Shown here: piece by piece, positions 32,938 to 41,909 of the stretch
Layout: every line of letters begins with the position of its first letter
How positions within the stretch are numbered: the stretch's first letter is position 1
Assembly: GCF_000514775.1 (NCBI RefSeq)
Contig: NZ_KI911467.1
Coordinates: 337,793-401,792 of the forward strand
DNA length: 64,000 nucleotides
Direction of reading: 5' to 3'
From: Salinispora pacifica CNR114
Lineage (GTDB): Bacteria > Actinomycetota > Actinomycetes > Mycobacteriales > Micromonosporaceae
Notes under the pieces: model-generated
Told to the model about the DNA's origin: nothing
The model's input: the letters and a program-made list of their open reading frames with translations, nothing else
The model's database searches: none
Made by a program: the position numbers and the translations under genes

Positions 32938-34200
32938 TCACGCGGTACCACCGATGCCCCGCCGCAGCCCCTCGGTGGCCAACGCGGCGCGGACCGGGGC
33001 CGACTTCGCCGCCGCCTCCGCGACCTCGGCCTCCGGGTCGCTGCCCCAGGTGATGCCACCGCCGGCCCACACGTGCAGGTGATCGGCGTCAGCCGCGGCG
33101 GTGCGAATAGTCAAACCAAGGTCGACCCGGCCGGACGTGACCCAACCCAGCGCGCCCATGCTGGCCCCCCGACCCACCGGCTCCAAGGCGGCGATGTGCG
33201 CCAGGGCGGCGAGCTTCGGGGCCCCGGTGACCGACCCGCCGGGGCAGACGGCGCGCAGCAACTCCGCCAGACCGACCCCCTCGGCGACCGCCGCGGAGAC
33301 GGTCGACTCCGCCTGCCACAGGTCGCACCACCGTCGTACGGCGAACAGCTCGTCCACCGCGACGGTGCCGGTACGGGCAAGCCGAGCCAGATCATTGCGC
33401 TGCAAGTCGACGATCATGACATGTTCTGCGCGCTCCTTCGCGCTGGACAACAGCGCGGCCCGGCCGGCGACGGTGGCCGGGCGGGTGCCCTTGATCGGCC
33501 GGGTGATCATCCGCCCGGCCGTGACCTCCACGAGGGTCTCCGGGGAGGCGCAGCCAATCGCCCACCCGGCGCCGGTGAGTACACCCCCGTACCGGGCGCC
33601 GGGCAGCGCACCGAGGCGGGCCAGGGCGGGCAGCGGATCGCCGGCGTAGCGGGCGGCGGCGTGTCCGACCAGGTTGGCCTGGTAAACATCCCCGCGGCCG
33701 ATTGCCGCGCGGACGGCACGCACCGCGTCGGCGTGCTGCTGTGGGGTCCAACTCTCCGCCCAGGCGCCGAGCCGCCAGCCCGACGGCCGGCGGCGGGCCG
33801 GGCGGCTACGGGACGTGGCGGCGTGGCCGTAGACGACGACAGCCACGTCGGGTAGGGCGGGGGCCGGGGTGGCCGGGCCAGGGCCGCGGCCGACCCCCAG
33901 TGCGCCGGCCGCGGCCGAGACGTAGAGGGCAGCCCCGCAGGCCCGCTCTGGGGTTCGTCCCACCGGCCGAGCGAGGTCGTCCAGGGCGAGACCGTGGGCG
34001 GCGAGGAACTCCTGGACGAGCGCCGCCGGGTCACCGCCGTCGCCGATGCGCCACTCCCAGCGGGCGCGTTCGACGTGGGCGCTCCGGCAGCCCGGCGGCG
34101 CCGCTGGCGGAGCCGCCGTCACCCTCGCTGGAAGCGTTTCCACGCTATCCGGTCCATTCCGCCTCAACCGTTCAGTGGATTTTCCACGCGGCACGCGCAC
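32938..34200 (-). CDS. pabB: Aminodeoxychorismate synthase component I
   Basis: A 420-residue chorismate-binding enzyme that aminates chorismate for p-aminobenzoate and folate synthesis. Family motifs: CASPETLVEV, RPIKGTRPATV, HVMIVDLQRNDLARLA, GGSVTGAPKLAALAHI and LTIRTAAADADHLHVWAGGG. The N-terminal third is diverged, as is usual, and the first 25-40 residues (arginine-rich) may not be translated, so the real start could be an internal GTG. No glutamine amidotransferase (pabA) is adjacent. An anthranilate- or isochorismate-synthase role is less likely from the PIKGTRP form of the motif. Confidence 0.85.
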   Translation of the reverse strand: MRVPRGKSTERLRRNGPDSVETLPARVTAAPPAAPPGCRSAHVERARWEWRIGDGGDPAALVQEFLAAHGLALDDLARPVGRTPERACGAALYVSAAAGALGVGRGPGPATPAPALPDVAVVVYGHAATSRSRPARRRPSGWRLGAWAESWTPQQHADAVRAVRAAIGRGDVYQANLVGHAAARYAGDPLPALARLGALPGARYGGVLTGAGWAIGCASPETLVEVTAGRMITRPIKGTRPATVAGRAALLSSAKERAEHVMIVDLQRNDLARLARTGTVAVDELFAVRRWCDLWQAESTVSAAVAEGVGLAELLRAVCPGGSVTGAPKLAALAHIAALEPVGRGASMGALGWVTSGRVDLGLTIRTAAADADHLHVWAGGGITWGSDPEAEVAEAAAKSAPVRAALATEGLRRGIGGTA

Positions 34201-34290
34201 ACCCGCTCGATGCTCGTCACTTGAACTTGGTACTGTGCGTCACTGGCCATGTGAACCATCACACAGTTCCCCCACCCTCCGGAGAACCCG

Positions 34291-34491
34291 ATGTGCCAGC
34301 ACCAACCCACCTGCCCCTCCGCCGACGCCACCGACCGGGACGCCGCCAAAGTCATCGCTTGCTTCCCTGAACAGGGCTGGAGCTTGCTCTGCAACGGGGT
34401 CATCAGGTTCGAGGACACCGGCGAGATACTCCCCGACGGAAGCAGTATCGCCCCGCACCGCGGCCCAGCTCGGCACGCCCTCGTCGCCTGA
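34291..34491 (+). CDS. DUF5999 family small protein
   Basis: A 66-residue protein recognised as DUF5999 from MCQHQPTCPSADATDRDAAK at the start and then EQGWSLLCNGVIRFEDTGEI and LPDGSSIAPHR. Cysteines at 2, 8 and about 34 may form a small metal or disulfide site. It is common in actinobacteria and of unknown function. It is divergent from pabB and convergent with gcvP. Confidence 0.88.
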   Translation: MCQHQPTCPSADATDRDAAKVIACFPEQGWSLLCNGVIRFEDTGEILPDGSSIAPHRGPARHALVA

Positions 34492-34575
34492 TGGCAACTC
34501 ACAGTAGTCATCTGGTTCCGTCGCCCCCAGGCTAGCCGCCCGAACAGGTCACCGGCCTGGGAGTCGACACCAACC

Positions 34576-34601
34576 GGCCGGGCGGACAACCCCGCCCGGC
34601 C
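34576..34601. terminator. Bidirectional terminator hairpin
   Basis: A 10-bp perfect G-C stem (ggccgggcgg at 34576-34585 with ccgcccggcc at 34592-34601) and 6-nt loop lie between the convergent DUF5999 gene and gcvP, 14 nt from the gcvP stop. Confidence 0.65.
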
Positions 34602-34614
34602 CGCCGGCCGCGTG

Positions 34615-37431
34615 TCACTCCTCAAACGCCTGCGGCGCGGGACAGGAACACACCAGGTTCCGGTCCCCGTACGCGCCGTCGATCCGCCGCACCGGCGGCC
34701 AGTACTTCCCCAGCCGATTCCCCGCCGGGTAGGCCCCAACCGACCGCGGATACGGGTGCGACCACTGGTCAGCCGAGACCATCGCCGCCGTGTGTGGGGC
34801 GTTCACCAACGGGTTGTCCTCCGCCGGCCACTCCCCCGACCCCACCTTGTCGATCTCGGCTCGGATCGCGATCAGCGCGTCACAGAATCGATCCAACTCG
34901 GTGAGATCCTCGCTCTCCGTCGGCTCCACCATCAACGTCCCGGCCACCGGGAACGACATCGTCGGCGCGTGGAAGCCGTAGTCGATCAGACGCTTGGCCA
35001 CATCATCGACGCTGATCCCCGTCGCCTTCGTCAACGGCCGCAGATCCAGAATGCACTCGTGCGCCACCAAACCCTTGTTACCCGCGTACAACACCGGGAA
35101 AGCGCCCCGTAGCCGCACCGCCACATAGTTGGCCGCCAGCACCGCCACCCCGGTGGCCCGGGTCAACCCAGCCGCACCCATCATCCGCAGGTACATCCAC
35201 GGAATCGGCAGGATCCCCGCCGACCCGTACCGGGCCGCCGACACCGCCGGCCGAGGCGAATCCACCGCGAGCGGGTCACCGGGCAGAAACGGCGTCAGAT
35301 GCGAGCGCACTGCCACCGGCCCCACCCCCGGCCCGCCACCACCATGCGGGATACAGAACGTCTTGTGCAGATTCAGGTGCGACACGTCCGCACCGAACCG
35401 TCCCGGCTTGGCGAACCCGACCAGGGCGTTGAGGTTCGCCCCATCGACATACACCTGCCCGCCCGCGTCGTGCACCTTCGCACACACCTGAGCGATGCCC
35501 GTCTCATACACGCCATGCGTTGACGGATACGTCACCATGATCGCGGCGAGCGTCTCCCGATGCGCATCGATCTTGGTGTCAAGGTCAATCAGGTCGATGT
35601 TGCCGTCGACGTCGCAGCCGACCACCACCACCCGCATCCCCGCCATCACCGCCGACGCGGCATTCGTACCGTGCGCCGACGACGGAATCAGACACACATT
35701 CCGGTGCTCCGCACCCCGCGACCGGTGATACGCACGAATCGCCAACAGCCCCGCCAACTCCCCCTGCGAACCAGCGTTGGGCTGCACACTGACCGCGTCG
35801 TATCCGGTCACCTCCGCCAGCCAGCCCTCCAACTGAGCGATCAGCTCCCGGTAGCCCGCGGTCTGCGACTCGGGCGCCAACGGATGCACCTGCGCGAACT
35901 CCGCCCAGCTCACCGGCTCCATCTCAGTGGTCGCGTTCAGCTTCATCGTGCACGACCCCAACGGGATCATGCCCCGGTCCAAGGCATAGTCCAGGTCCGC
36001 CAGCCGACGCAGGTACCGCAGCATCGCCGTCTCCGACCGGTGGGCGCCAAACACCGGGTGGGTGAGGAAATCCGACGTACGGGCCAACGCCGGCGGCAAC
36101 GCCGTATCCACCGCACCGGTGAAGACCGGCACCCCGAACGCCGCCCACACCGCCGCGAGATGCGCCTCCGTCGTGGTCTCGTCGCAGGAAACACCCACCC
36201 GGTCGGCGTCCACCAGCCGCAGATTCACCCCCCGCTGCGCGGCAGCCGCCACCACCGCCGCCGCCCGGCCCGGCACCACCGCCGAAACCGTGTCAAAGAA
36301 CAGAACATCCGCAACATCCACCCCACCCGCGCGCAACCCAGCCGCCAGTCGCGCCGCCATCGCATGGGTTCGCGCCCCGATCGCACGCAACCCGTCCGGG
36401 CCGTGGTACACCGCGTACATCCCGGCCATCACCGCAAGCAGAACCTGCGCGGTGCAGATGTTGCTCGTCGCCTTCTCCCGACGGATGTGCTGCTCCCGGG
36501 TCTGCAACGCCAACCGGTACGCCGACTCCCCATCCGCGTCCCGCGACACCCCGACCAACCGTCCGGGCAGCATCCGCTGCAAGCCCGCGCGGACCGCCAG
36601 ATAGCCGGCGTGCGGGCCACCGAATCCCATCGGTACCCCGAACCGTTGGGTGGTTCCCACCGCGATGTCAACACCGATCTCCCCCGGCGGACGCAGCAGC
36701 GTCAACGCCAACAGGTCGGCGGCCACGGTCACCAACGCGCCCGCGGCATGCGCGGCACCCACCACCGAAGCATGGTCCCGCACCGCCCCGGACGCCCCCG
36801 GATACTGCAGGTGCAGGCCGAAGAACTCCGCCGGCAGCTCCACACGATCAAGGTCAACCACCTGCACGTCGATGCCGAGCGGCTCGGCCCGACCCGCGAT
36901 CACCGCCACCGTCTGCGGCAACGTGTCCGCATCCACCACATACACCTGGCTCCGGCTGCGGCTCGCTCGCCGCGCCAACGTCATCGCCTCGGCCGCCGCG
37001 GTGCCCTCATCGAGCATCGAAGCGTTCGCGGTCGCCAACCCGGTCAGATCCGTGACCATGGTCTGGAAGTTCAGCAACGCCTCCAGCCGACCCTGGCTGA
37101 TCTCCGGCTGGTACGGCGTGTACGCGGTGTACCAGCCCGGACTCTCCAACACGTTGCGCCGGATCACCGCCGGCGTATGCGTGCCGTAATAGCCCAGACC
37201 GATCATCGACACCGCGGCAGTGTTGCGCTCAGCCAGCGCCCGCAGCTGCGCCAACGCCTCCGACTCACTGGCCGGCGCCGGCAGGTCCAGGGTGCCCGAC
37301 CAACGGATCGCCTCCGGAATCGCCGCATCCATCAGCTCGTCGACAGACTCGTAGCCGACGACCTCCAGCATCCGGCGTTCGTCCTGCGGATCCGGACCGA
37401 TATGACGGGCGGCGAACTGCTCAAGGGACAT
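34615..37431 (-). CDS. gcvP: Glycine dehydrogenase (decarboxylating), P protein of the glycine cleavage system
   Basis: A 938-residue full-length P protein that decarboxylates glycine with PLP and passes the aminomethyl group to lipoylated GcvH. The N-terminal half (about 1-440) and C-terminal half (about 460-938) are the two aminotransferase-fold units. The PLP lysine is in HLNLHKTFCIPHGGGGPGVG (about residue 688). GSCTMKLNATTEM and SQGELAGLLAIRAYH are diagnostic. It starts at ATG 37431 downstream of a glycine riboswitch. gcvH lies 4 kb upstream in the same orientation. gcvT is not in the window. Confidence 0.96.
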   Translation of the reverse strand: MSLEQFAARHIGPDPQDERRMLEVVGYESVDELMDAAIPEAIRWSGTLDLPAPASESEALAQLRALAERNTAAVSMIGLGYYGTHTPAVIRRNVLESPGWYTAYTPYQPEISQGRLEALLNFQTMVTDLTGLATANASMLDEGTAAAEAMTLARRASRSRSQVYVVDADTLPQTVAVIAGRAEPLGIDVQVVDLDRVELPAEFFGLHLQYPGASGAVRDHASVVGAAHAAGALVTVAADLLALTLLRPPGEIGVDIAVGTTQRFGVPMGFGGPHAGYLAVRAGLQRMLPGRLVGVSRDADGESAYRLALQTREQHIRREKATSNICTAQVLLAVMAGMYAVYHGPDGLRAIGARTHAMAARLAAGLRAGGVDVADVLFFDTVSAVVPGRAAAVVAAAAQRGVNLRLVDADRVGVSCDETTTEAHLAAVWAAFGVPVFTGAVDTALPPALARTSDFLTHPVFGAHRSETAMLRYLRRLADLDYALDRGMIPLGSCTMKLNATTEMEPVSWAEFAQVHPLAPESQTAGYRELIAQLEGWLAEVTGYDAVSVQPNAGSQGELAGLLAIRAYHRSRGAEHRNVCLIPSSAHGTNAASAVMAGMRVVVVGCDVDGNIDLIDLDTKIDAHRETLAAIMVTYPSTHGVYETGIAQVCAKVHDAGGQVYVDGANLNALVGFAKPGRFGADVSHLNLHKTFCIPHGGGGPGVGPVAVRSHLTPFLPGDPLAVDSPRPAVSAARYGSAGILPIPWMYLRMMGAAGLTRATGVAVLAANYVAVRLRGAFPVLYAGNKGLVAHECILDLRPLTKATGISVDDVAKRLIDYGFHAPTMSFPVAGTLMVEPTESEDLTELDRFCDALIAIRAEIDKVGSGEWPAEDNPLVNAPHTAAMVSADQWSHPYPRSVGAYPAGNRLGKYWPPVRRIDGAYGDRNLVCSCPAPQAFEE

Positions 37432-37507
37432 GGGGCGCTCCCCGGGGATGAGGTCGACAGGTCGGCCTCCCCCTCTGTCGCGCCCACAGACGCTCCACAG
37501 TGCCTAC

Positions 37508-37602
37508 CCGTGAGGTCCTTTTGCCTGAGAGGTTCCGGGGAGGATTTGCCCCTTCGGCGCCGCACCGGGTGGTTTCCGGGCGGTCTCTCCCACACGGGTG
37601 CG
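37508..37602 (-). ncRNA. Glycine riboswitch (single aptamer) in the gcvP leader
   Basis: On the minus strand the leader carries the glycine aptamer core in order: GGGAGAGACCGCCCGG, GGCGCCGAAGGGGCAAA, CCGGAACCTCTCAGGCAAA and AGGACC. Only one aptamer is seen, not the common tandem pair. It ends about 75 nt before the gcvP ATG, placing it to switch gcvP on when glycine is high. No clear terminator hairpin precedes the start codon, so control may be translational. Confidence 0.9.
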
Positions 37603-37688
37603 ACCGGCACGACCAACGCTACCAGCGACCATCCCCACCCGGGCGTCCCCACCCGGGCCACTACCGACCGCACAACAACCCGCCACGG

Positions 37689-38621
37689 TCAGCCCACCGC
37701 GACCGGTCCCCCCGCGCCGTCCGAGACGGCACCCAACTGACCCGCGCCGTCCGGGACGGCACCCAACTGACCCGCGCCGTCCGGGACGGCACCCAACTGA
37801 TCGGCCAGCGTCGGCAACACCCGGCCCAGCGGGGCATCCACCGTCACCGCCGCATACGCATCGCCGCGGGTCGCGCCCTGGTTAACAATCGCCACCGGAA
37901 TCCCCAAAGCTGCCGCCCGCACCACAAACCGCCGCCCGGACATAACCGTCAGCGATGACCCAAGCACCAGCAGCAGCCGCGCGGACTCCACCATGGTGAA
38001 ACACCGGGCCACCCGCTCCGCCGGCACCGACTCCCCGAAAAACACCACATCCGGTTTCAAAACTCCCGTGCCACACTGGGCGCAATCGACCATACGAAAC
38101 CCCGCCACCGCCGACTCGGCGAGATCTACATCACCATCCGGGTTGACCGTCGACCCCCACGCCGCAAACCCCGGGTTCACCTCCGCCAACCGCTGATGCA
38201 GCTCCCACCGCGACACCCCAGCCCCACACTCCAGGCACACCACCTCGGCCAGGCGCCCATGTAACTCCACCACCCCGCTGCTACCCGCCGCCGTGTGCAA
38301 CCCGTCCACGTTCTGCGTGACAACCCCGTCCACCAAGCCGGCCCGCTGTAGGCGAACCACCGCCCGATGCCCGTCGTTGGGGACCGCCCCGGCAATCGTG
38401 CGCCACCCCAGATGACTCCGCGCCCAATACCGCCGTCGCGCCAACGGGTCCCGCGTGAACACCTGATACGTCATCGGAGAATGCCGCCGGGCCGCCCCAC
38501 TGGCCCCCCGGTAATCGGGGATACCCGATTCGGTGGACAGGCCAGCACCGCTGAGCACCACCACTCCGCCACCCGAGACCAACCCTGCCAGCACGTCAAC
38601 CTGTTCGCTCACCAGAACCAT
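37689..38621 (-). CDS. NAD-dependent protein deacylase (sirtuin) with C-terminal decapeptide repeats
   Basis: A 310-residue sirtuin that removes acyl groups from lysines using NAD. Motifs: VLSGAGLSTESGIPDYRGAS (NAD), TQNVDGLHTAAGS, VELHGRL (catalytic His), zinc pairs CLEC and CAQC, PDVVFFGESVP and GSSLTV. The last about 40 residues are unusual: three near-identical copies of QLGAVPDGAG (the last with Ser for Pro) and a GGPVAVG end. It starts 37 nt after the MerR gene, so it is probably in that transcript. Its location beside gcvP may reflect a metabolic link, which is an inference. Confidence 0.9.
   Translation of the reverse strand: MVLVSEQVDVLAGLVSGGGVVVLSGAGLSTESGIPDYRGASGAARRHSPMTYQVFTRDPLARRRYWARSHLGWRTIAGAVPNDGHRAVVRLQRAGLVDGVVTQNVDGLHTAAGSSGVVELHGRLAEVVCLECGAGVSRWELHQRLAEVNPGFAAWGSTVNPDGDVDLAESAVAGFRMVDCAQCGTGVLKPDVVFFGESVPAERVARCFTMVESARLLLVLGSSLTVMSGRRFVVRAAALGIPVAIVNQGATRGDAYAAVTVDAPLGRVLPTLADQLGAVPDGAGQLGAVPDGAGQLGAVSDGAGGPVAVG
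37711..37800. repeat. Three tandem 30-nt repeats in the sirtuin 3' end
   Basis: Units at 37711-37740, 37741-37770 and 37771-37800. The second and third are identical and the first differs at one base (ccgagac for ccgggac). The period is a multiple of three, so copy-number change would lengthen or shorten the protein by ten residues without a frameshift. Confidence 0.92.
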
Positions 38622-38658
38622 GCTGCCGCGTCCGCGACCAACCGCCCACCACCGCCGC

Positions 38659-39225
38659 TCAACTCACCCGCCGCCGCGCCCGCCGCGCCGCCAACTCATC
38701 CCCCACCACCTCCACCGCAGCCGGCGCCGCCGACTGCGGTGCCACCGACTCCGCCGGCAGATGCGACAACGACCCCTGGACCTCCTTGAAGGCCCCACCG
38801 ATCGCGATCCCAAACACCCCCTGGCCACCCTGCAACAGGTCAACCACCTCCTCCGGCGACCGACACTCGTACACCGTCGTCCCATCGGAAATCAACGTGA
38901 TACCCGCCAGGTCCGCCACCCCCCGCGACCGCAACGCCTCAATCGCCTTCCGGATGTTCTGCAACGACACCCCAGCATCCAGCAGCCGCTTGACCACCTT
39001 CAACACCACCAGGTCCCGGAACGAGTACAACCGCTGCGTACCCGAACCCGACGCGTCCCGCACCCCCGGTACGACCAGATCCGTCCGCGCCCAGTAGTCC
39101 AACTGCCGGTAACTGATACCCACCGCGTGGCAGGCCGTCACACCCCGGTAGCCGACCTCGCTGTCACCGTCAATCGCCGCCGCACCTGGCCCCGAACCCA
39201 AATCGGAATCCCACGGCTCCTGCAT
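38659..39225 (-). CDS. MerR-family transcriptional regulator
   Basis: A 188-residue MerR-like protein. The HTH reads GYRGVTACHAVGISYRQLDY with WARTDLVVPG, followed by GSGTQRLYSFRDLVVLKVVK and RLLDAGVSLQNIRKAIEALR. The C-terminal part (LAGITLISDGTTVYECRSPE) is the effector-side domain seen in the conserved actinobacterial regulator of this neighbourhood. The ATG at 39225 has GGGGAGG upstream and removes an implausible cysteine- and arginine-rich extension. It is conserved in synteny with the bifunctional-nuclease and FtsR genes. Its target is not determined here. Confidence 0.88.
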   Translation of the reverse strand: MQEPWDSDLGSGPGAAAIDGDSEVGYRGVTACHAVGISYRQLDYWARTDLVVPGVRDASGSGTQRLYSFRDLVVLKVVKRLLDAGVSLQNIRKAIEALRSRGVADLAGITLISDGTTVYECRSPEEVVDLLQGGQGVFGIAIGGAFKEVQGSLSHLPAESVAPQSAAPAAVEVVGDELAARRARRRVS

Positions 39226-39425
39226 CCGGACAACCTCCCCGCCGTGCGGTGCCACGCCCACGCCGAAACGAGCACCCCTCGATACGGTCACCCTAACGCC
39301 GCAGCCGACGGTTACCAGGCAACAACAACACGACACGCCGCGCCCGCAACACGCCCACAGAGGCCGTAACCAAACGTGACGGCAGCGCAACAGCCCATGA
39401 CCACCGGATCAACCGGTCAGCCGAA

Positions 39426-39890
39426 TCAGCCGGCAAAATCTTCCGGACTCACCTGGTCCAAGAACTCCCGGAACTTCTCCACCTCGTCCTCCTGCTCATC
39501 CGGAATCACGATCCCGGCCTCACTGAGAACCTCGTCGGCGCACCGAATGGGCGCCCCCACCCGCAACGCCAACGCGATGGAATCACTCGGCCGCGCCGAC
39601 ACCCGCACCCCGTCACCGAGCAACAGATCAGCGAAGAAGACATTCTCCTTCAACTCGGTGATCTCCACCGCCTGCAACGGCGCTTCCAACGCCGCCAACA
39701 CATCGCGCAGAAGATCGTGCGTCAACGGCCGCGTCGGCTTGACCCCCTGCTGCTCGTAGGCGATCGCCGTCGCCTCGACCGCGCCGATCCAAATCGGCAG
39801 ATAACGGTCCCCCTCGACCTCCCGGAGTAAGACGATCGGCTGGTTGCCCGGCAGCTCCACCCGAACTCCGACCACACTCAGCTCGCGCAC
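39426..39890 (-). CDS. Bifunctional nuclease family protein (DUF151)
   Basis: A 154-residue DUF151/BFN-family protein: VRELSVVGVRVELPGNQPIV, LPIWIGAVEATAIAYEQQGV, RPLTHDLLRDVLAALEA, FFADLLLGDGVRVSARPSDS and IALALRVGAPI are all family blocks. The start is GTG 39890 with GGAGG before it. The frame extends upstream to 40166, but as arginine-rich shadow. Plant homologues were reported to have nuclease activity, while the bacterial role is not established. The acidic C-terminus (EQEDEVEKFREFLD) is typical. Confidence 0.9.
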   Translation of the reverse strand: MRELSVVGVRVELPGNQPIVLLREVEGDRYLPIWIGAVEATAIAYEQQGVKPTRPLTHDLLRDVLAALEAPLQAVEITELKENVFFADLLLGDGVRVSARPSDSIALALRVGAPIRCADEVLSEAGIVIPDEQEDEVEKFREFLDQVSPEDFAG

Positions 39891-40050
39891 CGCCGCCTCC
39901 GTGTCGTTGTCACCTACGCCGCACCGCACCCCTTCTGCACGGTACACGGACCGCGACCCGGCCGTCCCACGCGCGGCACGCGCCGCAGAAGGGGTTACCC
40001 CGGCAAGCCTACGGCACGCGCAACCGAGCAGATCTTTCCGCACACCCGCC

Positions 40051-40800
40051 TCACCGCCCCAACGTCGAACGCAACCCCACCCGCACCAACGCCGCGTGCA
40101 ACCGCTGCGACAACGCCACCAACTCCCGCGCCGTCTCCGCCGCCCGCGCCCGTGCCGCCGGATCACTCTGCCGCGCCAACGGCGTCACCAACTGCGCAAA
40201 CAACCCCACCTCACGGTCCGCCGCCAACCGATACCCCCGCAGATGCCGCGGCTCCAACCCGTACGCCGCCAGACCCGCCACCGCCTGAGCGATGATCAAC
40301 GCATCTCCGTCATACCAGCCCGGCGGATCCGTCACCACCACACCAAGCCGCTCCAGCTCCACCAGCGTCGCCTTGTCAACACCGCTGCGGGCAATCAACT
40401 CGGCCCGATCCAACCGCATCCGCGCCGACTCGGCCTCCGCCGGCTGCCCCGGCACCTCCCCACCCGGGCCCACCGCCACCAACGCAGGCCGAGAACGACC
40501 CGGCTGCTCACCCGTGGCGTCCCAATCCGCCAACTGCTCACGAATCACCCGCAGCGGCAGATACTGATCCCGCTGCGCGGTCAGCACAAACCGCAGCCGC
40601 GCCACATCATCCCAGCTGTACTTCCGGTACCCCGCCGCCGTCCGCTGCGGTTCCACCAGGCCTTCAGCCTCGAGGAACCGCAACTTCGACAACGTGGCAT
40701 CCGGAAAATCCACCCGCAACTGGGCCAGCACCTCACCGATGCTCATCAACGGCTGCGGACGGGAAGACCCCGCCGCAGCGGACGCCGCCGGCTCACTCAC
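40051..40800 (-). CDS. ftsR: FtsR-type MerR regulator
   Basis: A 249-residue MerR-family protein matching FtsR, the activator of ftsZ described in corynebacteria, by sequence pattern (MSIGEVLAQLRVDFPDATLS, LRFLEAEGLVEPQRTAAGYR, YLPLRVIREQLADWD) and by its place directly downstream of the FHA gene. The C-terminal domain (VDKATLVELERLGVVVTDPP, GYRLAADREVGLFAQLVTPL) is conserved in this group. It overlaps the FHA stop by 4 nt. It should bind DNA as a dimer and link division-gene expression to growth. Confidence 0.86.
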   Translation of the reverse strand: MSEPAASAAAGSSRPQPLMSIGEVLAQLRVDFPDATLSKLRFLEAEGLVEPQRTAAGYRKYSWDDVARLRFVLTAQRDQYLPLRVIREQLADWDATGEQPGRSRPALVAVGPGGEVPGQPAEAESARMRLDRAELIARSGVDKATLVELERLGVVVTDPPGWYDGDALIIAQAVAGLAAYGLEPRHLRGYRLAADREVGLFAQLVTPLARQSDPAARARAAETARELVALSQRLHAALVRVGLRSTLGR

Positions 40801-41258
40801 CCCCGGCCGGCCCCCTCCTCGGGCCGCGGACCAGCAAGGAACACCAACCGGAACTTACCGATCTGCACCTCGTCGCCATTGCTCAACGTAGCCGCCTCGA
40901 CCCGCTCCCGGTTCACATACGTCCCGTTCAGGCTCCCCACATCCCGCACCGTGAACGTCCCACCATCCCGGTGGAACTCCGCATGCCGCCGCGACACCGT
41001 CACGTCATCCAGGAAAATGTCACTGTCCGGATGCCGCCCACTGGTCGTCACATCGTGGTCCAGCAAGAACCGGGCGCCCGCGTTCGGCCCCCGCCGCACC
41101 ACCAGCAGAGCCATCCCTGGCGGCAACGAGCCGGACATCCGGTTCGGCATCACATCGGTAACCGGCCCCTCCAGGGCCTCTTCGAGCGAGCCGAGATTGA
41201 GCGTCGAAGTGACGTCGAGTGGGGGGAACTCGTCGTCTGGGCGCGTCATCGGGACCAC
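40797..41258 (-). CDS. garA: GarA/OdhI-like FHA-domain protein
   Basis: A 153-residue phosphopeptide-binding regulator. The N-terminal tail has DVTSTLNLGSLEEAL, where T17-S18-T19 corresponds to the ETTS phosphorylation motif of GarA/OdhI. The FHA domain spans about 55-140, with TTSGRHPDSDIFLDDVTVSR and SLNGTYVNRERVEAATLSNG. In relatives the unphosphorylated protein inhibits 2-oxoglutarate dehydrogenase, and Ser/Thr kinases switch it off by causing intramolecular binding. Adjacent ftsR and gcvH are conserved neighbours. Confidence 0.88.
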   Translation of the reverse strand: MVPMTRPDDEFPPLDVTSTLNLGSLEEALEGPVTDVMPNRMSGSLPPGMALLVVRRGPNAGARFLLDHDVTTSGRHPDSDIFLDDVTVSRRHAEFHRDGGTFTVRDVGSLNGTYVNRERVEAATLSNGDEVQIGKFRLVFLAGPRPEEGAGRG

Positions 41259-41300
41259 CTCACGGATCTATTCGGTCAGCGTCGAGTAAGAGCGGGTTTG

Positions 41301-41328
41301 GCCGCCGGGCATTCTCGCACCCGGCGGC
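41301..41328 (-). terminator. Hairpin between gcvH and the FHA gene
   Basis: gccgccggg (41301-41309) pairs with cccggcggc (41320-41328) around a 10-nt loop. It lies about 140 nt past the gcvH stop and 43 nt before the FHA start, so it could end the gcvH transcript or act in the FHA leader. Confidence 0.5.
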
Positions 41329-41466
41329 TGGCTCCCCGTGCCAGGAAGGCAACTACACAACGCTCAACTATCGGATTCTCGGTCGACTGGGCGAGCCTAG
41401 CCAGCGCCGAAAAGCAGGGCAACCGGACGCGCGGAACCAACCCCCGCGCCGGCAGAAGGGCACCAC

Positions 41467-41847
41467 TCAGCCCTCGGTGAGCTCGCGATACGCACCCGCC
41501 GACAGCAGGCCGTCCAGCCCGCCCTGGTCAGCCACGGTGACCTCGAACAGCCAACCCGCAGCATACGGATCACTATTGATCAGCTCGGGAGTATCGCCCA
41601 GCGCCTCATTGCACGCCGACACCGTCCCGCCGACCGGGGCGTAGATCTCCGACACGCTCTTCGTCGACTCGATCTCACCTACCGAATCGCCAGCGGACAC
41701 CGCCGACCCCACCTCGGGAAGTTGGACGAAGACGATGTCACCCAGCGCGTCCTGCGCGAAGTGCGTGATACCAACCCGCAGCACACCGTCGCCACCACCT
41801 GCAACCCACTCGTGCTCGGCGGTATACCGTAGATCCTCAGGAATCAC
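41467..41847 (-). CDS. gcvH: Glycine cleavage system H protein
   Basis: A 126-residue lipoyl carrier protein. The lipoylated lysine is K63 in GEIESTKSVSEIYAPVGG, preceded by HFAQDALGDIVFVQLPEVG and followed by NSDPYAAGWLFEV. It shuttles the aminomethyl group from GcvP to GcvT. It sits in the actinobacterial FHA-ftsR group rather than with gcvP and shows no riboswitch of its own. It starts 62 nt downstream of the first DUF881 gene stop. Confidence 0.95.
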   Translation of the reverse strand: MIPEDLRYTAEHEWVAGGGDGVLRVGITHFAQDALGDIVFVQLPEVGSAVSAGDSVGEIESTKSVSEIYAPVGGTVSACNEALGDTPELINSDPYAAGWLFEVTVADQGGLDGLLSAGAYRELTEG

Positions 41848-41909
41848 CAGATGCGTCCTTCATCCCATCGTGCGCCAGTCCCCACGTGACGGCGCAGCCG
41901 CGCCGCCAG

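Noticed and set aside
35560..37740. 726-codon plus-strand frame opposite gcvP
   Set aside because: Arginine/histidine-rich shadow of gcvP. The gcvP motifs and riboswitch fix the coding strand.
37711..37800. Short direct repeats considered as a CRISPR array
   Set aside because: The 30-nt units are contiguous, without spacers, and encode in-frame decapeptides of the sirtuin.
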